From positions 157,433,178 through 157,497,177 of the forward strand of contig OX578136.1 in the NCBI GenBank assembly GCA_951213105.1: a stretch of DNA of 64,000 nt. Direction: 5' to 3'. The translations under genes and the position numbers were made by a program. The notes beneath the pieces are model-generated. The model did no database searches. It was given only the letters and a program-made list of their open reading frames with translations, and was not told the origin of the DNA. This document shows positions 1 through 11,600 of the stretch, in pieces (positions within the stretch are counted from its first letter, which is position 1; every line of letters begins with the position of its first letter). This DNA comes from Amaurobius ferox (taxonomy: Eukaryota; Arthropoda; Arachnida; Araneae; Amaurobiidae).

Positions 1-303
1 TTCATTTTATTTTTGTAATTCGAGGTTTTAATTCAAATCTATTTCTTTTTTAAACCTTTTATTTCTTTATGGAGGCATTGCCGTCTACGGATGCACGTTC
101 TTGTGTGATTTGCGTCTTCTACTTTGACGTTATTCTGAATTAGGAACACAGGTGATATATGGCTCCGGGAGTGTTTCCTAAGGTGTAAAAAGTCGACTTG
201 TAACCGGGAACTAGGGGTCGCCATCCCTCTAGGCCTTTTATATATGCCCTGTTGGTCTTTTTCACTTTATTCAAGTATTCACGTTCTTGCAATTTTTGAC
301 TTG

Positions 304-556
<253 letters not shown>

Positions 557-1868
557 AAACATATTTTCTAAATGATAAAACATGCAAAAACTACTAAACG
601 AAAACACTTTGTTTTTCTTTACATAATTATTTATTAAGAGTATATTCTTTTCATAAAAATTTTCAATTTATAATTTGACAATTCTTATTAATTTTAAATT
701 ATACTTTTATAATGTTTTATGTTTTTGAGTTTATGTTTATGAGTTTTATGTTTTGTTTCACTCTAAATTGGATGCGGGTGTGACGACGGATTGAGATTTT
801 TTGATGAGTGACTTTAGAGTCAATTTATTATTAAACTGCTAAGTCCTCGTGGGCGCTAAAAGAGTACCTGTTTGCAATAGCATCCTGGTTGCAAAGCCAC
901 GGGAGAAGGCATCTTTGGTTCTAGTCATTGTTGGCTATATTATGTTCCACGCTTATTTATTTCATCATTGTACATTAAAAATTATCTCTTGAATACTCTT
1001 ATCATCTTCAACTCGTACATCTCTGAACTCTGTTAAGGTAAACTCTTAAATCGCAACTGTCATGAATCGGATGTCTTTTAGACTGCTTGAACTTAATCAA
1101 TGAATTATTTTTCTGACTGATTTATACATCTGACCAAACAGTTCTTTTGCTCATTTTCGCGAACTATCGCTGCTGGTTCCGCTTTATTTTTCCCTTGCAT
1201 AACATTGGTTCATCAGCTGACAGGCTCCAAAGAATCTCATTTTACCCAATAAAAGGCATCTGTCTTCAATTTTCTTAAAATTACAATGAAACCCACGCAA
1301 TCTATAAAAAAAAAAACTAGATTTTCGCCACCCCTAGACTGACTGTATTTCTTTTTCGCCTTAATGTTTTTGCGGACAGCAATAATTTATCATAAAAATG
1401 AAACAGCTCGGACTACTGCAAAAATGGATATGAAAAATAAGAACTTATTTTTCAGATTCATTTAGCCTTGTATGTTTAAGGGAACTTATTTTTCAGATTC
1501 ATTTAGCCTTGTATGCTACGACGAATGCTTACTTATGCATTCGTCGCGACATACAAAGTTAAAAAATAGTACTAACTGGTTTCAAAGGTAAAATTTATTC
1601 TTCTAAGAAGACTCCGTTTTGGCTTTAAAACCAGTTGATACTTTGTTTTCAGGTTTTTATGCTGTGATAAATTAGTTTTTATTTTAAATAAATATCAGTT
1701 TGATTTGTATAGTGCCCCAGTATACAGCGAACAGAAAAACTGTTCAGTTCGCTTCCCTGTAATACTGACATTTTTAAGAACTGTATAAATATAAAATGTA
1801 TCTGCATAGCAATCACCAATTCGAAATATGCTACTATATTTACAAAGAATGATAACACCACAAATATA
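557..1868. other. AT-rich stretch without a gene
   Basis: I see no convincing exon here; it is probably an intron upstream of the first visible I-BAR exon at 4862. It contains a 35-bp direct duplication (about 1440-1474 and 1481-1515). Right after the second copy is an inverted repeat with perfect 10-bp arms (CGACGAATGC and its complement, about 1519-1546). Confidence 0.5.
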
Positions 1869-1928
1869 CAGGGTGTCCCAAAAACGTTGACCTCGGCTTT
1901 CATTTCTTAACTATTGATCTTAGACATA

Positions 1929-3702
1929 TACTGGGTGGTCAGAATTAAAACACCCCTACTCTGAGCTCTCTATACATCGAACTACTCAGTGTAAAGGCTC
2001 CAAAATTGTTGAACCTACTATTCAAGACATAAAGAAAGGGATTGCGCGAAAAAAAATTAGTTCCAGAAACACCGATAGGTGGCGCTGTACAACAGAAAAT
2101 ATGCTGAAAAGACACAAAGTACACATTTTATTCGAACGTACCAAACATTCACATCAGACTGACCTTATCGATGCAGGGAATGCTACTCAATATGGTTCCC
2201 TTCTTCAAGATGTAAAATCTGCAGTCTGTGGACAGCTTGTTTAACTGCGGATCGTAATTGGTCGATTGAGATGCTTCTCACATGCAGAGTGATACTTTCT
2301 TTCAAATCTGCCAAGGTCACCAGACGTCCTCGATAAACAAGATTTTTTAAGTATCCCCACAGCCAAAAATCACTGGGATTAAGATCTGGAGAACGAGATG
2401 GCCAGGTTGTCGGAAACGCACGAATAATTACTCTACCATTAGTAAAATGTTGCCGAAGAAACTGCTGTACACAGAGTCCAATGTATGGAAGCGCTCCATC
2501 TTACATAAAGGTAATTGAATCAAGACATTGGTGCTGTTGCAGTTGGGGTACAACAAAATTTTCGAGCATGTTTTTGTACCTCCTGGCCATCACGGTGCAT
2601 GTCACAGGACCATTGGGAGTAGCCTCTTCGAAAAAGAAAGGTCCAAGAATGAATGTGGCTGTGAATCCACACCAGACTATAACTTTCGGTTAGTGAAGTG
2701 GAATCTCTTGGAAGGTACGAGGGTTTTCCGTGTCCCAAATGCGACAGTTATGGGTGTTGACTGTTCCACTTAGATGGAAATGCGCTTCATCGCTCCATAG
2801 AATCTGCCATGGCCACGATGCATCCACTGCAACTCTAGCCAGAAATGTCAATACAAAGGTCAGTCGCTTCTCCCTGTCGATGGTCAGCAAGTGGTGATTG
2901 TGACTAATTTTGTACGGGAAAAAATGCACTATGTTTCTCAGTACGTTCCGCACTGTGCTGTGGGGAACACCCAAGTGTCATGACACTCCACGTGCACTAC
3001 TACAGCCTATAACGTTATCCATTGATTGTTCAACAATAGCGGTGGCAACATCGTCAACGACATCTGAACGAGTCGATTTGCGTCCTCGACCCGGCTGAAC
3101 TCCAAGATGTCCAGTTTTCTCGAATCGAGCAATCATTCTCCTGAGAGCTTGTGGAAGTAATGGTCCTTTGCGCAAATTCTTAAGTCGACGAAACTCTCGA
3201 AGTGCAGCTGCAGCATGTCCTTTGTTTTCATAAAAGAGCTTCACAAGCAAAGAGCGTTCTGGCAGTGTGACAGCCATCGCTGATAAGAATGAAAATTTCC
3301 CAGTTTTATCCACTTTAATGCCCAGAACATAGTAGCTGCAAACCAAGGGTTTATGCAAATTTTTGTGCTTACATTGCGAAACTGCAGTTACAATGACAGT
3401 TTAAGTTTCTTCACTTTTTTATCTTCTTTATTTTTTCATATCGGCAAAAGAAATTAAAAAGGGAAAATTCCATATCGCATGTTTTTTTTTTTGTTTTTTT
3501 TTTTTAGATTATTTTGTGTCTTCAGCATATTTTCTGTTGTACAGCGCCACCTATCGGTGTTTCTGGAACTAATTTTTTGTTCGCGTAATCCCTTTCGCCA
3601 TGTCTTGGAATAGTAGGTTCAACAATTTTGGAGCCTATACACTGAGTAGTTCGATGTATGGAGAGCTCGGAGTAGAGGTGTTTTAATTCTGACCACCCGG
3701 TA
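1929..3702 (-). mobile_element. Tc1/mariner-like transposon of the DUF4817 type with about 195-bp inverted termini
   Basis: The terminal inverted repeats run about 1929-2120 and 3511-3702, opening TACTGGGTGGTCAGAATT with few mismatches. The TA target duplication is at 1927-1928 and 3703-3704. The element sits inside MITE A, 58 bases from that MITE's left end, so it is the younger of the two. It encodes a broken transposase on the minus strand. Confidence 0.85.
2183..3277 (-). pseudogene. DUF4817/Tc1-like DDE transposase, inactivated
   Basis: In an intact element this enzyme would cut and paste the surrounding transposon by DDE/D catalysis. Read from the start at 3277, it shows an N-terminal helix-turn-helix region (RSLLVKLFYENKGHAAAAL), a basic linker (PGRGRKSTRSDVV), and the first catalytic Asp in LWSDEAHFHL. 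The second Asp is in DGALPYIG and the last acidic motif is RSPDLNPSDFWLWG. About 360 codons match the usual length of the family. It is broken: a frameshift near 2975 separates the helix-turn-helix part from the core, another disruption lies between the first and second Asp near 2690, and a TAA stop falls just before DGALPYIG. No functional protein is expected. Confidence 0.85.
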
Positions 3703-4013
3703 TAATAAATTACAAAGTTGAGTGGGAAAAGGTCCAGAATTTTATGAAATCGATAAACATTTTCAGTGAATTAAGTTGTAAGAAATACAAAATTTAAGTT
3801 TTTATACGGCCCCCGTACAAAAACATTTCCAATGAGTAAAATATGCCCCATACACTAATAATGTAATGTACAAAATTTCAACATTTTATCATAAAAAGTC
3901 CCAGAGATATGTTTAAACAAAGTTGGTGAGGGATTAATCACAAATTAAAATGTAAATGTTTAGAGCAAGAGTGCAAATGACGCAACGCAGAAATGCTGCA
4001 TAGACTTGTTATC

Positions 4014-4070
4014 AGGCGAATGCAGCTCTGTATTGGCATGGATGGAAAACATTTTGAACAAGCTTTGTAA
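4014..4070 (+). pseudogene. Possible mariner transposase C-terminal remnant inside MITE A
   Basis: This short frame reads RRMQLCIGMDGKHFEQAL followed by TAA. It resembles the C-terminal tail of mariner transposases (Arg-Arg, Cys-Ile, then His-Phe-Glu near the stop). It sits in the unique centre of the MITE, where the parent transposase gene should be. If right, the MITE is a deletion derivative. The match is short and the call weak. Confidence 0.35.
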
Positions 4071-4861
4071 TCTTTGTGTAAAGTTATTATTTCTACACAG
4101 TGTAGATACTTTTGTACCAATAAATAGCAAAATTATTTATTTATGTAATCATTGTTTCCCTTCGTAATTTGTGTATGACCCCTAAAACGCGATCTGTCGA
4201 CATGATTTTTCCCCTCTGATAACCCATGTCGTGCATCGAAAAGTGGTTTAAGTCAGAATTTTTGTCTTTTCATATCTCTGGGACTTTTTATGACAAAATT
4301 CTGTATATCCCCTTATTAGTGTATGGAGCACATTTTACTCATTGGAAATATTTCTGTACGGGGGTCGTATAAAAATTGTATTTCTTAAAATTTAAATCCC
4401 TTGAACATTTTAATCGATTTCATAAAATTCTTTACCGTGTTTTACGCAACTTTGTAATTTATTATAATGTCTAAGACCAATATTTAAGGAATAAAAGCCG
4501 ATGTCAATGTTTTGGGATACCCTGTATAATTTAAACAACTATAGATTCAAGGAAGTCAAAATAAGCATGTACTTATATACGCTGTAAGCTGCATTTGCGA
4601 ATCCTTTTCTGTTATTTGTAAACAAAGTAAAAGTTTAGAAACTACATATCGTATAGATGTGCATTTGCCTGTCTGTAATTATTGATTCATGTCAGATAGG
4701 GCTTCTCTATAGCATGTTATAACTCTAAAAGTCTTTTATACTATGTAAAGTTTTAAATCTCTTTTGTACATATTTTTATCATTTAGAACAACGCTCTCTT
4801 ATTCATTAATTTGAATTCCTATTCTTTGATATTAATTAAAATATTTTTGCTTGTATTTCAG

Positions 4862-4923
4862 GTTCTACTCTGTACAACATTGTTGACATTAATAAAGAAA
4901 TATTAGCTCAGCAGTCTAATATC
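4862..4923 (+). CDS. IRSp53-like exon 1 of 11 visible (I-BAR helix)
   Basis: The acceptor is ttatttcag and the donor gtatgt. The exon enters in phase 2 and encodes [20 protein letters not shown]. This lines up with the I-BAR segment before the family's long helix (vertebrate DVLFQMAEVHRQIQNQLEEM). An upstream exon must supply the first base of the split codon; I did not find it in 1-4861. Confidence 0.8.
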
Positions 4924-5606
4924 GTATGTAATTATTTTTTTTCAGTCTGCAAATTATTTTTTGATATAATTTAATAATTCATATTTTGATTATAAATGGT
5001 ATTTTTGAATGTTTACTTTACAAAATTTTACATTCATTATAAAAGGGATGAAGCTATCACAATCCCACTCTGATTTTTCATTTGTACTTCTATTTATTGT
5101 AGGCATGTCCTCACTTTCATTGGTATTATATACGTATATAGTATATACAGGGTGTCCCAAAACGATTGAAATGCGCTTTAATTGTGATACAAAATTTTGA
5201 CACATATTAACGTATTTTTGATCTAAACAAGTTCCATCGTCAATTTGTTTATGATCCCTATTTTCACTGATGAAATAGCCTTTCACATGGTACGGAAAAG
5301 TGGCATAAGTCGGATTTTTTCCTGCATATATTATCGGATTTTTTCCTTTATCATAATTCAGTTGATTTTAAAGATACAGATATGCGATTTTTTTAATGAT
5401 CTTGTTTCATTAAAAATAAAAAAATTCTGATTGACCAAATGTGTTTAAGGGGGGTCGTATAAATATTTATAACTTTCTAAAAATTAAGAGGAGGACTATT
5501 TCATTAACGTAGTCTTACCTTACTTTCAACATTTTTGCAATTTACATTGCCCACTTATCTCCAACAGGTAAAGAATTAAAGCGTGTTTCAATCTTTTTGG
5601 GACACC

Positions 5607-5658
<52 letters not shown>

Positions 5659-5691
5659 ATGTATATGTACGTATGTATATGTGTGCATATG

Positions 5692-5727
<36 letters not shown>

Positions 5728-8595
5728 CACACACACACATACAATATATGGTAATGTATTAGGTTCGTGTCGAAAATCGGAATTTTGAGTTTTCGACGGA
5801 TCTGCACGTTTCAGGCACTCTACAATACGTAAAACATATATTTTAGTGTGTGTATGTGTGTGAGAGAGAGAGAAAGAGATCCACTCTAACTCAAAACTAT
5901 TCGATGAAATTTCACAAAATTTGTTAAGTTCTTGGTACTGATTTGATTTTGGCACGATTTCATAGAACAAACAGAACCTACCTTCTTCTGTGAAATGGCC
6001 CTCAGAAATCGTCAAATTATGAAATAAGAAACTAAAAAGTATTTTTACGAAGAAATGAATGGTTGAGCTACATCATCCTTATCTTAATCGTTCTGGAGAC
6101 ATTTGCGTTTTTATCACTCTTGCGGCGCCTATATTTGAATACATGGCCATTCACCAAATGTAAGCAAAACTGAATTAAAATTTCAAACTCTGTAATTTTA
6201 AATAATTATCCTAATTTTGTACAATTAAACTCATTCCATTATGAAAGAAAAGGAATTCGGGTCTGTAATTAAACTCATGTGTTGCCGACATATTTGTTTT
6301 TATTTAACTTACTTTTTAAATATTTATAAGGTTAAGTTTTAAATAATTTAAATAAATAACACCTTTTTTCTGCTTTCTAATAATTAAAATTTCAAAATAT
6401 TTTGTTTTATTTCAAACATTTAAAATTTTAAAACCTATTCTTGATGTTTTTATTTAATTCAAATGTTGAAAAGTTTTATTCACTTTTAAATAAGTTTATT
6501 TACATACAGAATGTCCCAAAAACATTGACCTCGACTTTTATTCCTTAAATATTGATCTTAGACATCTTCTTAAATAATAAAAGGCAATGTCTGTGTGTGT
6601 GTGTGTGTGTGTCTGTCTGTCTGTCTGTCTGTCTGTCTTATACACTATACGTTTCGCGACCGCGCGTCAGAGAGCTACGAAATTTGGCAATCGGAGACCC
6701 GGGGGGGAGGGAAGGGGACACATGAAAACCGATTTTTAAAATTTTAATTATTTTTTTATTTATTTAATGTTTTATGCGATTTCGACCGTTTTTTGCCCTT
6801 TTTGCCCTTTTTTCTCCACGATCCAGACATCGTAGAAAAAAATAAATGACACCATCGGAAAGAGCAGAGAATTTCGAGTAAAAATATATCAATTTCAAAT
6901 CTGAATTTCGATTTCTAATATTTTTTAAAGATTTTAAAACAAAAGTCACTTTTTGCTCAAGAAAACGATTTTTGGTTTTTAAATTCTCGCATCGTGAAAA
7001 GTACTCATAATTTCGACTAATAATTTACATTTTCAGAAAGGTCAAACATCTGGCATTCTTACAAGTCCAATCTGGTCCAGAAATAATGAAAATTGCCTTC
7101 AGGATGGCAATTTTAAAGACGCCATGATTTGAAATTTGTCGGCTACCGGCTCAGTTTCTCAACGGCATTTTCCCCCCATCCGCATTAGTTTCTTCCCCGT
7201 CTCCATGGAGACCGCGCTTTCGGTTTTAACTGAATTACGAGCATAAGTGTTGTATACATCGGGCGAAATTATTATATTTATATGATATTTTAAATGGATA
7301 TTTTAAATAATTTAAATGATTGAATTATGGTGGTTTGAATTGTGGTGATGTATTTGAAATTATTATATTTATGGATTGGTGGAACGATATGGTTGATTTT
7401 TTTATTTTAAATGGATATTTTAATTTATGGATATTTTAATTTATAGATATTTTAAATGGATATTTTAATTTTATGGCTATTTTAAATGATGGAACGATGG
7501 AACGAGGATGGTGGAATTAAGAGCCTAGCATATGGTCGTTATAAATTTAAATTAGCGCGCGAGAATTGCACTCGGTAGGCCTGGGTTCGATTCCCGCCAC
7601 TGATGCGGAGTACGATCACCTTAAACATATGGGTCGATAATTCCTTTCGAGAGGTTGGTGGCAGGGAAAGGAGGGTACGGTCTCTGTGGATGCCTCCCCC
7701 ACTGGGTCCTGGTCCAAATTGGGTGAATAAAAAGAAAGTTATGGAGATTGTCGCGGAGGGCGCGGTAGCCCAGTGGTTAGCGTGCGGGAATTTCACTCGG
7801 TAGGCCCGGGTTCGATTCCCTCCACTGACAAAACTGCTGCCGTGTTCACGCGGAGTAAGATCACGTTAAACATGTGGGTCCGTAAGTCCTTCCGAGAGGT
7901 TGGTGGTAGAGGAAGGAGGGTACGCACCCTGTGGATGACTTTCCCACTGGGTTCCGGTCTAAATTGGGTGAATAAAAAGAAGGTTATGGAGATTGTCGCG
8001 GAGGGCGCGGTAGCCCAGTGGTTCGCGCGGGAATTGCACTCGGTAGGCTAGGGTTCGATTGCCGCCACTGCCAAAACTGCTGCCATTTTCACGCGGAGTA
8101 CGATCACGTTAAACATGTGGATCCGTAAGTCCTTCCGAGAGGTTGTTGGTAGAGGAAGGAGGGTACGGACCCTGTGGATGCCTCCCCCTACTGGGTTCCG
8201 GTCTAAATTGGGTGAATAAAAAGAAGGTTATGGAGATTGTCGCGGAGGGCGCGGTAGCCCAGTGGTTAGCGCGCGGGATTTGCACTAGGTAGGTCCGGGT
8301 TCGATTCCCGCCACTGCCAAAACTGCCGCCGTGTTCAGGCGGAGTACGATCACGTTAAACATGCGGGACCGTAAGTCCTTCCGAGAGGTTGGTGGTAGGG
8401 GACGGAGGGTACGGTCCCTGTGGATGCCTCCCCCACTGAGTTCCTGTCTAAATTGGGTGGCACTTCCTGGTAGGTCGTTCCTTCTGGTAGGTCGCGCCAG
8501 CGAGTGTGCCACGGTTAGAATTTGCCACGGTCAGAATTTTCAAGGGTAGCGAACAGGCTGGTCGCCAAAGGCGGCTAGTAAATAATAAAAGGCAA

Positions 8596-8628
<33 letters not shown>

Positions 8629-11600
8629 CTGTCTGTCTTATACACTATACGTTTCGCGACCGCGCGTCGGAGAGCTACGAAATTTGGCAGTCGGAGACCC
8701 GGGGGGGAGGGAAAGGGACACATGAAAACCGATTTTTAAAATTTTAATTATTTTTTTATTTATTTAATGTTTTATGCGATTTGGACCGTTTTTTGCCCTT
8801 TTTGCCCTTTTTTCTCCACGATCCAGACATCGTAGAAAAAAATAAATTACACCATCGGAAAGAGCAGAGAATTTCGAGTAAAAATATATCAATTTCAAAT
8901 CTGAATTTCGATTTCTAATATTTTTTAAAGATTTTAAAACAAAACTCACTTTTGGCTCAAAAAATCAATTTTTTGTTTTTAAATTCTCGCATCGTGAAAA
9001 GTACTCATAATTTCGACTAATAATTTACATTTTTAGAAAGCTGAAATATTTGGCATTCTTACAAGTCTAATGTGGTCCAGAAATAATGAAAATTGCCTTC
9101 AGGATGGCAATTTTAAAGACGCCATGATTTTAAATTTCTCGGCGTTCCGTTCGTTTCTCCCCCGCTGAAGCAGGGAAGGTGGTGGGTGGGGACGTCAAGG
9201 TGGAGGTGACGTCACGGTTCTGAATAGAGCGCCTTTGCTCTATATAAATTATTATATTTATATTTTAAATGATGGGACGATCTGGATTTTTTAAATGTAT
9301 ATTTTAACTTTTGGATATTTTAAATGGATATTTTAATTTTATGGATATTTTAAATGATAGAACAATGAAACAATGGAATGAGGATGATGGAATTAAGCAT
9401 ATGGTCATTTTAAATTGCAAATTAGCGCGCGGGAAGTTAGCGGTAGGCCCGGGTTCGATTCCCGCCACTGCCAAAACTGCCGCCGTGTTTACGTGGAATA
9501 CGATCACGTTAAATATGTGGGTCCGTAAGTCCTTCCGAGAGGTTGGTGGTAGGGGAAGGAGGATACGGCCCCTGTGGATGCCTCCCCCACTGGGTTCCCG
9601 TCTAAATTGGGTGAATATGTAGAAAGTTATGGAGATTGTCGCGGAGGGCGCGGCAGCCCAGTGGTTAGCGCGCGGGAATTGCACTCAGTAGGCCCGGGTT
9701 CGATTCCCGCCACTGCCAAAACTTACGCCACGTTCACGCAGAGTACGATCACGTTAAACATGTGGGTTCGTGAGTCCTTCCGAGAGGTTGGTGGTAGGGG
9801 AAGGAGGGTACGGTCTAAATTGGGTGAATAAAAAGAAAGTTATGGAGATTGTCGCGGAGGGCGAAGTAGCCCAGTGGTTAGCGCGCGGGAATTGCACGCG
9901 GTAGGCCCGGGTTCGATTTCCGCCACTGACATGGAGTACGATCACGTTAAACATATGGGTCCGTATGTTTTTCCGAGAGGTTGGTGGTAGGGGAAGGAGG
10001 GTACGTTCCCTGTGGATGCCTCCCCCACTGGGTTCAGGTCTAAATTGGGTGGCACATCCTGGCCGTCCAACCAGTTACCAGGCCCGGGTTCGATTCCCAA
10101 AATTGCCGCCGTGTTTACGCGGAGTACCAGCACGTTAAACATGTGGGTCCGTGAGTCCTTCCAAGAAGTTGGTGGTAGGGGAAGGAGGGTACGGTCTAAA
10201 TTGGATGAATAAAAAGAAAGTTATGGAGATTGTCGCGTAGGGCAAAGTAGCCCAATGGTTAGCGCGCGGAAATTGCACTCGGTAGGCCCGGGTTCGATTC
10301 CCAAAATTGCCGCCGTATTTACGCGGAGTACGATCACGTTAAACATGTGGGTCTGTAAGTTCTTCCGAGAGGTTGGTGGTAGGGGAAGAAGGGTACGGTC
10401 CCTGTGGATGCTTCTCCCACTTGGTTCCGGTCTAAATTGGGTGAATAAAAAGAAAGTTATGAAGAATATCGCGGAGGGTGAAGTACCCCAGTGGTTAGTG
10501 CGCGGGATTTGCACTTGGTAGGCCCGGGTTCGATTCCCAAAATTGCCGAATAAAAATAAAGTTATGGAGATTGTCGCGGATGGCACGGTAGCCCAGTGGT
10601 TAGCGCGCGGGAATTTCACTCGGTAGGCCCGGGTTCGATTCCCGCCATTGCCAAAACTGCAGCCGTGTTCACGCGGAGTACGATCACGTTAAACGTGTGG
10701 GACTGCAAGTCCTTCCGAGAGGTTTGTGGTAGGGGAAGGAGGGTACGGTCTCTTTGGATGCCTCCCCCATTGGGTTCCGGTCTAAATTGTGTGGCACTTC
10801 CTGGCCTTCCAAGCAGTTACCTTACACCTTTCTGGTAGGTCGCGCCAACGAGTTTGCCACGGTCAGAATTTTCAAGGGTAGCGAACAGGCTGGTCGCCAA
10901 AGGCGGCTAGTCTTAAATAATAAAAGGCAATGTCTGTGTGTGTGTGTCTGTCTGTCTTATACACTATACGTTTCGCGACCGCGCGTCGGAGAGCTACGAA
11001 ATTTGGCAATCGGAGACCCGGGGGGGAGGGAAGGGGACACGTGAAAACCGATTTTCAAAATTCTAATTATTTTTTTATTTATTTAATGTTTTATGCGATT
11101 TCGACCTTTTTTTGCCCTTTTTGCCCTTTTTTCTCCACGATCCAGACGTCGTAGAAAAAAACAACTCACACCATCGGAAAGAGCAGACAATTACGAGTAA
11201 AAATATATCAATTTCAAATCTCCATCTCGATTTCTAATATTTTTTAAAGATTTTAAAACAAAAGTCACTTTTGGCTCAAAAAAACGATTTTTGGTTTTTA
11301 AATTCTCGCATAGTAAAAAGTACTCATAATTTCGACTAATAATTTACATTTTTAGAAAGCTGAAATATCTGGCATTCTTACAAGTCTAATCTGGTCCAGA
11401 AATAATGAAAATTGCCTTCAGGATCGCAATTTTAAAGACGTCATGATTTTAAATTTCTCGGCGTTCCGTTCGTTTCTCCCCCGCTGAAGCAGGGAAGGTG
11501 GTGGGTGGGGACGTCAAGGTGGAGGTGACGTCACGGTTCTGAATAGAGCGCCTTTGCTCTATATAAATTATTATATTTATATTTTAAATGATGGGACGAT

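Larger units (their letters stand above)
1869..4524. mobile_element. Mariner-type MITE A (CAGGGTGTCCC ends), split by a later transposon
   Basis: The left end is CAGGGTGTCCCAAAAACG at 1869 and the inverted right end closes at 4524; TA lies on both sides (1867-1868, 4525-4526). The arms are long: the 1869-1926 and 3705-3960 sequence returns inverted at about 4255-4524. Without the inserted DUF4817 element (1929-3702) it is about 0.88 kb. The centre keeps a possible transposase C-terminus (4014-4070). Relatives in the window are at 5148-5609 and 6507-13800. TA targets and terminal inverted repeats point to Tc1/mariner; the exact family is inference. Confidence 0.75.
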
